Positions 1 through 7,397 of a stretch of DNA of 64,000 nt are shown here, in pieces. The DNA comes from Rhizobium altiplani (GTDB lineage Bacteria; Pseudomonadota; Alphaproteobacteria; Rhizobiales; Rhizobiaceae), in NCBI RefSeq assembly GCF_001542405.1, contig NZ_LNCD01000085.1:62001-126000 (forward strand), in the 5' to 3' direction. The translations under genes and the position numbers were made by a program. Position 1 is the stretch's first letter. The number at the start of each line of letters is the position of its first letter. The notes beneath the pieces were generated by a model that worked only from the letters and a program-made list of their open reading frames with translations, was not told the DNA's origin and searched no databases.

Positions 1-329
1 GTCAGGCCGGCATCAGCGGCAGCCTTTGCTTCCTCCGGAATCGCATCGATGGCGCGGCGCAGGTTGTCCGAAACGGCCAACATGTCGCGGGCGAAGCCAG
101 CAGCCGAATAGGTCTTGGCGTCCTTGATTTCCCGCTCGGTGCGGCGGCGCAGGTTATCCATCTCGGCAGCAAGCCGCAGATAACGGTCGCGCAGCTCTGC
201 GTTCTCGCCCTTCAGAAGTTCCAGCGGATCGGGCTGTGCGGTGGCTTCGTTCTCGACGTTTGCGGCAGCGTCCGCTGCGGCTTCGGCCGCGGCTGCGTCA
301 GGTCCGTTCTTCGTCGTTTCGTCAGTCAT
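1..329 (-). CDS. grpE: GrpE nucleotide exchange factor (N-terminal part, cut by window edge)
   Basis: The reading frame starts at the ATG at 329-327 and runs off the left edge, so only about 109 residues are visible. The first 35 residues are Ala- and acid-rich, followed by a heptad-like helix (LLKGENAELRDRYLRLAAE) and the stretch DNLRRRTEREIKDAK typical of GrpE. GrpE is the cytosolic co-chaperone that exchanges ADP for ATP on DnaK. In rhizobia grpE lies next to hrcA, as here, where hrcA lies upstream on the same strand with one small gene on the other strand between them. Identification is firm; the C-terminal beta domain is outside the window. Confidence 0.93.
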   Translation of the reverse strand, partial: MTDETTKNGPDAAAAEAAADAAANVENEATAQPDPLELLKGENAELRDRYLRLAAEMDNLRRRTEREIKDAKTYSAAGFARDMLAVSDNLRRAIDAIPEEAKAAADAGL

Positions 330-548
330 GACGTTCTCCGGTGATTGGTGTCTTTTAGGATGTGCCCGATATCGAGCTTTGACGGGCAAAAATCAAGTCT
401 GCGTGACTGAAAAGCGCGCGATGCGGGGCAACTCATGCCGGGTTGAGCGAGAGGGCCAGCTTGACTTGCTCGCGCTAAAGTTCTTTTATTTTAGAGCTAC
501 CTAAATCTTTCTCGCTTCGGCCTAATCCTGGGTCAGGGAGCTGCTACC

Positions 549-983
549 ATGAGCGATCAGAAAAGCTATTCCGGGCGCTGCTTCTGCGGCGCCGTGGAGA
601 TTGTTGCTACCGGCGAACCGGTGGCGATGGGATACTGCCACTGTGCCTCCTGCCGGCATTGGTCCGCAGGGCCGGTCAATGCCTTCACGCTCTGGCAGCC
701 GCAGGCTGTCCGGGTCACTAAAGGCGGAGAGCATGTCGAGGGCTATCAGAAGTCCGATACCAGCGTGCGGAAGTTCTGCGAGCTGTGCGGTGGGCATCTC
801 TACACCGAGCACCCGACCTGGGGCGTCACCGACGTCTACGCGGCACTTCTGCCGGATCTCGACTACACCCCGGCGCTGCACGTGAACTATCAGGAGAGCG
901 TGCTGCGCATTCGTGACGGCCTGCCCAAATATAAAGACATGCCCGCGGAGATGGGCGGCTCGGGCGACACGTTGCCTGAGTAG
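549..983 (+). CDS. GFA-family (CENP-V/GFA domain) zinc protein
   Basis: A 144-residue protein with the fold signature of the GFA family, named after glutathione-dependent formaldehyde-activating enzyme. It shows CFCGAVE near residue 12, a CHCASC zinc knot near residue 32 and CELCGGHLYTE near residue 77, which together supply the Cys ligands for two structural/catalytic zinc sites. The family mostly consists of small cytosolic proteins of unknown substrate; true glutathione-formaldehyde activity has not been shown for most members. It is read from the opposite strand to its neighbours grpE and hrcA and ends 5 bases from the hrcA stop codon, so it looks like a single-gene insertion between two heat-shock genes. 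Confidence 0.85.
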   Translation: MSDQKSYSGRCFCGAVEIVATGEPVAMGYCHCASCRHWSAGPVNAFTLWQPQAVRVTKGGEHVEGYQKSDTSVRKFCELCGGHLYTEHPTWGVTDVYAALLPDLDYTPALHVNYQESVLRIRDGLPKYKDMPAEMGGSGDTLPE

Positions 984-988
984 CTGCG

Positions 989-2077
989 CTACTTCGCGCT
1001 GCGTGACAGTCGCGTCATAAGCTGAGCGGTATAATCGACCATCGGGACGATGCGCGAGTAGTTGAGACGCGTCGGCCCGATCACTCCCACGGCACCTACA
1101 ATGCGGTCGTCATCATCACGATATGGCGCAACGATCAACGACGAGCCGGAGAGCGAGAAGAGCTTGTTCTCCGAGCCGATGAAAATGCGCACACCTGGCC
1201 CGCTTTCGGCCAGATTGAGGAGTTCCAGCAAGCTGTCTTTTTTCTCGAGGTCGTCGAACAGCATGCGCAGGCGGTCGAGATCGTCGGCACCGGCGAGACC
1301 GGCGAGCAAATTGGCGCGGCCGCGAATGATGAGCTGAGCCGGTTTGCCTTCGTCCGCGCTGCCAGACCACACAGCGATGCCGCGCTCGACGAGATCCTGC
1401 GACAGCGTGTCGAGTTCGCGGCGGACATCGTCCTTCAGTCGGCTCAGCTGATTGCGCAGTTCCGGCAGCGTCTGGCCGGTCATATGCGCGTTGAGGAAGT
1501 TTGCGGCCTCGGTCAATTGCGATGATGTGACGCCTGCCGGAAGCTCGATGATGCGGTTTTCCACCTGGTCGTGATCGCCAACGAGCACCGCAAGCGCCTT
1601 GGTCGGCTCGAGGCGAATGAACTCGACATGCTTGAGCACAGGATCGCTTTTCGAGGTGATGACAAGTCCGGCGCCGCGCGAAATGCCCGAGAGCATTCGG
1701 CTCGCCTCGTTCATCATCAATTCCATCGGATTGTCGCGGCTTTCGGCGCGCACCTGCCGATCGATGTTGGCACGATCCTCGGCCGAGAGATCGCCCACCT
1801 GCATGAAGGCGTCGACGAAGAAGCGCAGGCCGATCTGCGTCGGCAGACGCCCGGAACTGACATGCGGTGAATAGATGAGGCCGAGTTCTTCCAGATCGCT
1901 CATCACATTGCGTACGGACGCCGGCGACAGCGACATCGGAAGGATTCGCGAAAGGTTGCGGGAACCGAGCGGTTCGCCCGTTTCCAGATAGCCCTCCACG
2001 ATGCGGCGAAAGATTTCCTTGGAGCGTTCATCCAGCGCAGCCACTGCCTCTGAAACCGACGTCGATCTGAACTCCAT
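989..2077 (-). CDS. hrcA: Heat-inducible transcription repressor HrcA
   Basis: A 362-residue HrcA. The N-terminal winged helix (residues 10-75) contains LGSRNLSRIL and SPASVRNVMSDLEELG, the recognition segment of the family, followed by the GAF-like domain and the C-terminal MTRLSRS-type end. HrcA represses chaperone operons by binding CIRCE elements. I chose the ATG at 2077 (MEFRSTSVSEA) because the frame upstream of it encodes no conserved residues and because family members start about 10 residues before the winged helix. No CIRCE repeat is seen in this window; in rhizobia the HrcA target is normally groESL elsewhere. It is divergent from rph, with about 175 bases between the two starts. 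Confidence 0.95.
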   Translation of the reverse strand: MEFRSTSVSEAVAALDERSKEIFRRIVEGYLETGEPLGSRNLSRILPMSLSPASVRNVMSDLEELGLIYSPHVSSGRLPTQIGLRFFVDAFMQVGDLSAEDRANIDRQVRAESRDNPMELMMNEASRMLSGISRGAGLVITSKSDPVLKHVEFIRLEPTKALAVLVGDHDQVENRIIELPAGVTSSQLTEAANFLNAHMTGQTLPELRNQLSRLKDDVRRELDTLSQDLVERGIAVWSGSADEGKPAQLIIRGRANLLAGLAGADDLDRLRMLFDDLEKKDSLLELLNLAESGPGVRIFIGSENKLFSLSGSSLIVAPYRDDDDRIVGAVGVIGPTRLNYSRIVPMVDYTAQLMTRLSRSAK

Positions 2078-2252
2078 GAAACCTTGCGTACCCGTGCTGA
2101 CGATGATCCGACAAAATATAGCCAATCTCTCCGCAGCGGCAAAAGGGAAATTGCAAATGGACGCTGCCAATCGTAGAAGCTCTCAACACCATAGCACGCA
2201 TGATCTACCCGAAGCCTGCTTGGGTCTTCGGCACGATGATTAGGAGAATAGT

Positions 2253-2972
2253 ATGCGGCCCTCAGGCAGAAAAACCGACCAGATGCGCAAGGTCTCTTTC
2301 GAGCGCAATTTCTCCAAGCACGCGGAAGGCTCCTGTCTGGTGAAGTTCGGCGATACGCATGTGTTGTGCACGGCGAGCGTCGAGGAAAAGCCGCCGGCAT
2401 GGCTGCGCAACACCGGCAAGGGCTGGGTTACGGCCGAATACGGCATGCTGCCGCGCGCCACCGGCGATCGCATGAAGCGCGAAGCTGCGGCCGGCAAGCA
2501 GGGCGGTCGCACCCAGGAGATCCAGCGCCTGATCGGCCGCTCGCTGCGCGCCGTCGTCGACCTCAAGGAGCTCGGCGAGCGCCAGATCACCCTCGATTGC
2601 GACGTCATCCAGGCGGACGGCGGAACGCGCACCGCCTCGATCACCGGCGCCTGGATTGCGCTCTACGACTGCCTGAAATGGATGGAGAGCCGCAACATGC
2701 TCAAGGTCGAGCGCGTACTCAAGGACCATGTCGCGGCCATTTCCTGTGGCATCTTCGCAAACCAGTCGGTCCTTGACCTCGACTATCTCGAAGACTCCTC
2801 GGCCGAGACCGACGCGAACTTCGTAATGACCGGCACTGGCGGTATCGTCGAAATTCAGGGCACCGCCGAAGGCACGCCCTTTACCGACGAGGAGTTCGCT
2901 TCGCTGATGACGCTCGCCAAGGGGGGCATTGCCGAACTCGTGGCGATGCAAAAGCAGGCGATCGCCGGATGA
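2253..2972 (+). CDS. rph: Ribonuclease PH
   Basis: A 239-residue phosphorolytic 3'-5' exoribonuclease that trims tRNA 3' ends. Visible family motifs are RPSGRKTDQMR at the N terminus, KFGDTHVLCTASVEE near residue 32, GWVTAEYGMLPRAT near residue 57, and DLDYLEDSSAETDANFVMTG near residue 175, which holds the acidic metal-binding residues. Length is normal for the family. Its stop overlaps the start of the next gene by 4 bases (ATGA), so the two are probably translationally coupled. Confidence 0.97.
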   Translation: MRPSGRKTDQMRKVSFERNFSKHAEGSCLVKFGDTHVLCTASVEEKPPAWLRNTGKGWVTAEYGMLPRATGDRMKREAAAGKQGGRTQEIQRLIGRSLRAVVDLKELGERQITLDCDVIQADGGTRTASITGAWIALYDCLKWMESRNMLKVERVLKDHVAAISCGIFANQSVLDLDYLEDSSAETDANFVMTGTGGIVEIQGTAEGTPFTDEEFASLMTLAKGGIAELVAMQKQAIAG

Positions 2973-3385
2973 ACGACGTGCTGGAAGGCATGCTGGAGAC
3001 GGCGCTCTATGCTGAGGATCTCGACAAGGTCGAAGCCTTCTATGAAGGCGTTCTCGGTCTTTCGAAGATCTCGCGGAGCGGCAACCGGCATGTCTTCTTT
3101 CGCTGCGGCCCCGGCGTGCTGCTGATTTTCAATCCGAAAGAAACGATCAAGCCGCCCTCACCGACCGCGCTGCAGGTGCCGCCTCATGGCACGACAGGTG
3201 CGGGACACGCCTGTTTCCGCGTCTCGGGCGAAAATCTCGATGCGATTGCCGCCCGGTTGATGTCCGAAGGTGTTGCCATCGAATCCGAAGTCACCTGGCC
3301 GCAGGGCGGCCGATCGATCTATTTCCGCGATCCAGCGGGCAACAGCCTTGAATGCGCTGAAGCCCGTATCTGGGGCATCGAATAG
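2969..3385 (+). CDS. VOC/glyoxalase-family protein
   Basis: A 138-residue single vicinal-oxygen-chelate protein. The first half carries TALYAEDLDKVEAFYEGVLG (the beta-alpha start of the fold) and the second carries GHACFRVSGENLDAIAARL and YFRDPAGNSLECAEARIWG, with the His and Glu positions used as metal ligands in glyoxalase/dioxygenase relatives. The substrate cannot be read from sequence. It overlaps rph by 4 bases and is followed 7 bases later by rdgB, so the three probably form one transcript. Confidence 0.85.
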   Translation: MNDVLEGMLETALYAEDLDKVEAFYEGVLGLSKISRSGNRHVFFRCGPGVLLIFNPKETIKPPSPTALQVPPHGTTGAGHACFRVSGENLDAIAARLMSEGVAIESEVTWPQGGRSIYFRDPAGNSLECAEARIWGIE

Positions 3386-3392
3386 GACAATC

Positions 3393-4037
3393 ATGCGCAA
3401 GCTCGAAACCAAGACCATTGTCGTTGCCAGCCACAATGCCGGCAAGATCCGGGAAATCCAGGACCTGATCGGCCCCTTCGGCTTCACCGCGAAGTCGGCG
3501 GCTGAATTGAACTTCGTGGAGCCTGACGAAACCGGCACCACCTTCGAGGAAAACGCAAAGATCAAGGCGCTCGCTTCTGCGGAAGCCGCTGGACTTCCGG
3601 CGCTGTCGGATGATTCCGGCCTCGCCATCGATGCGCTCGGCGGCGATCCTGGCGTCTATACCGCCAACTGGGCCGAGAAGCCCGACGGGACCCGCGACTT
3701 CGCGATGGCGATGGAGAAAGTCGAGGCGGCGCTGGACAAGGCCGGCGCTTCAAAGCCGGAACAGCGTACCGCCCGCTTCGTAAGCGTGCTCTGCCTTGCC
3801 TGGCCGGACGGCCATACGGAGCTCTTCCGCGGTGAAGTCGAGGGCGCTGTCGTCTGGCCGCCGCGCGGCAGCCAAGGCTTCGGCTACGATCCGGTCTTTC
3901 AACCCGAGGGCTATGACACTACCTTTGGAGAGATGAGCGGGGAAGAAAAACACGGCTGGAAGCCGGGCGACGCAGAGGCCCTGTCGCACCGCGCCCGCGC
4001 CTTCAAGATTTTCGTCGAAACCTGCCTGGAAGCCTAA
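3393..4037 (+). CDS. rdgB: XTP/dITP diphosphatase (RdgB/HAM1 family)
   Basis: A 214-residue house-cleaning nucleotidase that hydrolyses dITP, ITP and XTP to monophosphates, keeping deaminated purines out of DNA. Motifs are VVASHNAGKIREIQDL at the N terminus (nucleotide-binding), TFEENAKIKALA, LPALSDDSGLAIDALGG near residue 67 (metal-binding Asp residues) and GFGYDPVFQPEG near residue 160. I chose the ATG at 3393 because the conserved family start is immediately after it; the longer open frame upstream overlaps the VOC gene and has no conserved residues. It lies in the rph-VOC-rdgB-hemW row. Confidence 0.95.
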   Translation: MRKLETKTIVVASHNAGKIREIQDLIGPFGFTAKSAAELNFVEPDETGTTFEENAKIKALASAEAAGLPALSDDSGLAIDALGGDPGVYTANWAEKPDGTRDFAMAMEKVEAALDKAGASKPEQRTARFVSVLCLAWPDGHTELFRGEVEGAVVWPPRGSQGFGYDPVFQPEGYDTTFGEMSGEEKHGWKPGDAEALSHRARAFKIFVETCLEA

Positions 4038-4045
4038 GGGCACAC

Positions 4046-5248
4046 GTGGACACTTTGGAACAGCCTGACCTGATGCGCTATGCCGCTCTTCTGCCCGATA
4101 CCGGCGAACCCGGCTTCGGCGTCTACGTGCATTGGCCGTTCTGCGCCGCCAAGTGCCCCTATTGCGATTTCAACAGCCATGTCCGCCACCAGCCGGTCGA
4201 TCAGGAGCGCTTCACTGCGGCCTTCCTGAAGGAAATGGCAACGGTGCGCCAATTGAGCGGGGTGAAGACGGTGACGAGCGTCTTCCTCGGCGGCGGCACG
4301 CCCTCTCTGATGAACCCTTCGACGGTTTCGGCCATTCTCAATGGTATTGCCAAGCATTGGCATATGCCAGACGGTATCGAGATCACCATGGAGGCGAACC
4401 CCTCCAGCGTCGAGGCGGAGCGTTTCCGGGGCTATCGCGCCGCCGGGGTCAACCGCGTCTCGCTTGGCGTCCAAGCCTTGAATGACCGCGACCTGAAGTT
4501 TCTCGGACGGCTGCACGACGTTGCCGACGCGCTGAATGCGATCAAGCTGGCACGCGACATCTTTCCGCGCATGTCCTTCGACCTGATCTATGCTCGCCCG
4601 AACCAGACTGTCGAGGAATGGGAGCGCGAGCTGAAGGAGGCGATCTCCTACGCGGTCGATCACCTCTCGCTCTACCAGCTGACGATCGAGGAAGGCACGC
4701 CCTTCTACGGTCTTCACAAGGCGGGCAAGCTTGTCGTTCCGGACGGCGATCAATCGGCATTGCTCTACGAAGCGACGCAGGAGATCACGGCTCGCGAAGG
4801 AATGCCGGCCTACGAGGTGTCCAACCACGCACGCCCCGGCGCGGAGAGCCGCCACAACCTCACCTATTGGCGTTACGGCGACTATGCCGGTATCGGCCCC
4901 GGCGCCCACGGGCGGCTGACGCGCGGCGCGATGAAGATCGCGACGGCGACCGAGCGGAAGCCGGAAAGTTGGCTCGATCTCGTCGAGCGCGACGGCCACG
5001 GCATCCTCGATCAGGAACAACTCGGCTACGAGGAGCAGGCGGACGAACTGCTGTTGATGGGACTACGCCTGAAGGAAGGTGTCGATCTCGCCCGCTGGCA
5101 ACAGCTTTCAGGCCGCGATCTCGACCCAAAGCGTGAAGAATTCCTGCTGGAACACGGCTTCGTCGAGCGGATCGGCAATTCCCGGCTTCGCTGCACGCCG
5201 TCGGGTATGCTGATCCTCGATTCCGTCGTAGCCGACCTCGCCTGCTAG
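4046..5248 (+). CDS. hemW: Radical SAM haem chaperone HemW
   Basis: A 400-residue radical SAM protein of the HemN/HemW family. The [4Fe-4S]/SAM motif CAAKCPYC lies near residue 33 inside VYVHWPFCAAKCPYCDFNSH, followed by FLGGGTPSLM, the SAM-binding segment, and MSFDLIYARPNQT. The absence of a fourth N-terminal Cys and the length fit HemW, which inserts haem, better than the coproporphyrinogen dehydrogenase HemN. The start is given as the GTG at 4046; an ATG at 4073 (MRYAALLPDTG) is an alternative. The stop overlaps the end of the convergent EamA gene by 4 bases. Confidence 0.9.
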   Translation: MDTLEQPDLMRYAALLPDTGEPGFGVYVHWPFCAAKCPYCDFNSHVRHQPVDQERFTAAFLKEMATVRQLSGVKTVTSVFLGGGTPSLMNPSTVSAILNGIAKHWHMPDGIEITMEANPSSVEAERFRGYRAAGVNRVSLGVQALNDRDLKFLGRLHDVADALNAIKLARDIFPRMSFDLIYARPNQTVEEWERELKEAISYAVDHLSLYQLTIEEGTPFYGLHKAGKLVVPDGDQSALLYEATQEITAREGMPAYEVSNHARPGAESRHNLTYWRYGDYAGIGPGAHGRLTRGAMKIATATERKPESWLDLVERDGHGILDQEQLGYEEQADELLLMGLRLKEGVDLARWQQLSGRDLDPKREEFLLEHGFVERIGNSRLRCTPSGMLILDSVVADLAC

Positions 5249-6162
5249 GCCGGCCGCTTTCGTCCCAGGGAAAACAACCGCCCGTCGATCGCCGCAAGGC
5301 CGATCGCGATCATCGCCATGCCGATCAGATGCTTGGCTTGCAGTTGCTCGCCGAGAATAGCTGCGCCGAGCAGGATGGCGCTGACCGGGATCAGGAAGGT
5401 CACGAGCATGAGGTTTGTCGCCCCTGCCGTTGCCAGGATGCGGAAGAACAACACATAGGCGATCGCCGTCGACAGCAAGGCCAGGCCCAGCAAGGCCATC
5501 CAGGTCTCGAGTGACGGGGCGGCCAAAGTCCAGGGTTGATCCACGACGAGCGCGATCGGCAGCATCAGGATGGTCGAAGCGGTAACCTGTCCGGCGGCGG
5601 GAATGAGCGGCGCCATGCCCATCTGGCGGAAGCGTCGGCCGAAGATCCCGGCGAAGGAGTAGGAGAGCGCAGCACCGAGCACGGCAAGCTGCGCCAGCAC
5701 GTTCGAGCCGAGATCACGCAACACGTCGAAGCCAATCATGTAGGCAACACCAGCAAAGCCAACGAGGACGCCGAGCAGGCGGTTGCCGGTCATCTTTTCG
5801 TCCGCTGTCAGGAAATGCGCGACGACGACACCGAAGAGCGGCGTCGTGGCATTCAGGATCGAGGCAAGGCCGCTTGCGATGTGCGTCTGGCCCCAGACGA
5901 TGAGGCAGAACGGGATCATGTTGTTCAGGATGCCCATGCCGAAGAACGCAGCCCAGGACCTAGCGTCGCGCGGCATCGCATGGCCGGTGGCTCGGACGAT
6001 AAGGTTCAGCGCAAGTGCGGCAATCAGGACCCGGCCCGCGACGATCGTGAACGGCGGCAGGGTCTTCACCAGAATACCGTTGAAGAGGAAGGAGCCGCCC
6101 CATAACAGGGACAACACCAGCAGCATTCCCCACTCGGCAAGACCCATTTGTTTCTGCTGCAT
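5245..6162 (-). CDS. EamA/DMT-family transporter
   Basis: A 305-residue membrane protein with about ten hydrophobic segments arranged as two EamA repeats. The first begins EWGMLLVLSLLWGGSFLF and the second begins near residue 150 (LAQLAVLGAALSYSFAGIF). Family members export amino acids, metabolites or drugs across the inner membrane; the substrate is not predictable. The start at 6162 is preceded by GGGAGAAG, a good ribosome site. It diverges from the LysR regulator at 6377, which makes control by that regulator plausible. Confidence 0.88.
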   Translation of the reverse strand: MQQKQMGLAEWGMLLVLSLLWGGSFLFNGILVKTLPPFTIVAGRVLIAALALNLIVRATGHAMPRDARSWAAFFGMGILNNMIPFCLIVWGQTHIASGLASILNATTPLFGVVVAHFLTADEKMTGNRLLGVLVGFAGVAYMIGFDVLRDLGSNVLAQLAVLGAALSYSFAGIFGRRFRQMGMAPLIPAAGQVTASTILMLPIALVVDQPWTLAAPSLETWMALLGLALLSTAIAYVLFFRILATAGATNLMLVTFLIPVSAILLGAAILGEQLQAKHLIGMAMIAIGLAAIDGRLFSLGRKRPA

Positions 6163-6376
6163 TATCTTCTCCCTAGTCAGCCTGACCGGAATACATCCAG
6201 CCGCTGGCTGCCACCACCCGATTGTTGCGCGTCTCGAACGCGGCCATTCTCGATTAATTCTCGCTCATCGCGCAGCTTAAATCAGCTTTTTCGACGGCTT
6301 TCATGCTGATATTATTGCGATGCCAGGCAGGAGACAAACGAGTCTTTCTCGTTACATGATATAGCTGAGCTAAACC

Positions 6377-7261
6377 ATGAGCGACTATCTTCCCTCTCTT
6401 TCAGCACTTAGGGCCTTCGAAGCCGCCGCGCGACACCTCAGCATGACGCTTGCGGCAAAAGAGCTCAACGTCACGCCGGGCGCCGTCAGCCTGCAGATCC
6501 GTGACCTGGAAGCATCGCTTGGCGTCAAGCTCTTCGAGCGCAAGACGCGCGCGCTGGCCTTGACGGTTGAGGGCGCGGATTATTTTTCGACGCTTAGGGC
6601 AGCATTCCGTCTGGTCCGGGAGGCGACGGCAGCGATCACGGCGCGGGGACGCGGCACCGTCCTCAACGTCACCTGCACGGCGGGCTTTGCGACCTACTGG
6701 CTGGTGCCACGTCTCGGACGTTTCGAAGCCATGCACCCTGAAATCGACGTTCGCATCAGCGCATCGCACCGCGTGCTCGACTTTCAGCGTGACGGCATCG
6801 ACCTCGCAATCCGCCACGGGCTCGGCGGGTATGACGGCCTGATCAGCGAGCGGCTCGTCGATGACGAACTCGTGCCGGTCTGCACGCCAAAGCTTGCCGC
6901 TGAACTGGGGAGCAATCCGTCGCCCGGCGCGCTCGCTGGTTTCCAACTGATCCATGACGTCTATCGCCATGACTGGCAGCTCTGGCTGGAAGCGGCCGGC
7001 GCAACGGGGGTCGATCCGTCGCGCGGGCCGATCTTCATGCATGGCAACGGAGCCTATGACGCGATGAAAGCCGGGCTCGGCTTTGCCTTGATGCGACGCT
7101 CGTTTCTGGAGCGGGACCTGAAGGAAGGTGCGGTGATCACGCCTTTCCCGCTTGGGATCGCAAGCCGCCTTGCCTTCCACCTCGTCTATCCGGGCCCTGC
7201 GCTCGAGCGACCGGCAGCGGCGGCCTTTCGCCGCTGGCTGCTGACCGAGGCACAGGCCTGA
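6377..7261 (+). CDS. LysR-family regulator, GcvA-like
   Basis: A 294-residue LTTR. The winged helix is at residues 5-65 with SLSALRAFEAAARHLSMTLA and TPGAVSLQIRDLEASLGV, the form typical of GcvA-type regulators. The ligand domain begins at about residue 90 and has ATYWLVPRLGRFEAMHPEID. It lies between a divergent EamA exporter and a downstream TonB receptor on the same strand, so either may be its target. There is no GcvA target operon (gcvTHP) here, so the GcvA name describes only the subfamily. Confidence 0.88.
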   Translation: MSDYLPSLSALRAFEAAARHLSMTLAAKELNVTPGAVSLQIRDLEASLGVKLFERKTRALALTVEGADYFSTLRAAFRLVREATAAITARGRGTVLNVTCTAGFATYWLVPRLGRFEAMHPEIDVRISASHRVLDFQRDGIDLAIRHGLGGYDGLISERLVDDELVPVCTPKLAAELGSNPSPGALAGFQLIHDVYRHDWQLWLEAAGATGVDPSRGPIFMHGNGAYDAMKAGLGFALMRRSFLERDLKEGAVITPFPLGIASRLAFHLVYPGPALERPAAAAFRRWLLTEAQA

Positions 7262-7286
7262 CCTGACTGTGGCTGATTTGTCATGC

Positions 7287-7313
7287 TGATTAAAAAGTGG
7301 AGCATTTTAATCA
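7287..7313. promoter_or_regulatory. Perfect 9-9-9 inverted repeat before the siderophore receptor gene
   Basis: TGATTAAAA, a 9-base spacer and TTTTAATCA form a perfect dyad 26 bases after the LysR stop and 85 bases before the receptor start. The stem is almost pure A/T and is not followed by a T-run, so it is more like a protein operator than a terminator. Iron regulators (Irr, RirA), the neighbouring LysR or an AraC-type regulator are candidates; it does not match the RirA TGA-N9-TCA box exactly. Confidence 0.5.
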
Positions 7314-7397
7314 TAAAATAGGGTTTTCTTCGGGCTTTTTCTTGACTATTACACTCCAGATAAAATTCTGCAATGAGCCTTCCGGTGTGATAAGCTA

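Noticed and set aside
2078..2252. CIRCE element for HrcA between hrcA and rph
   Set aside because: No TTAGCACTC-N9-GAGTGCTAA repeat or close match is present.
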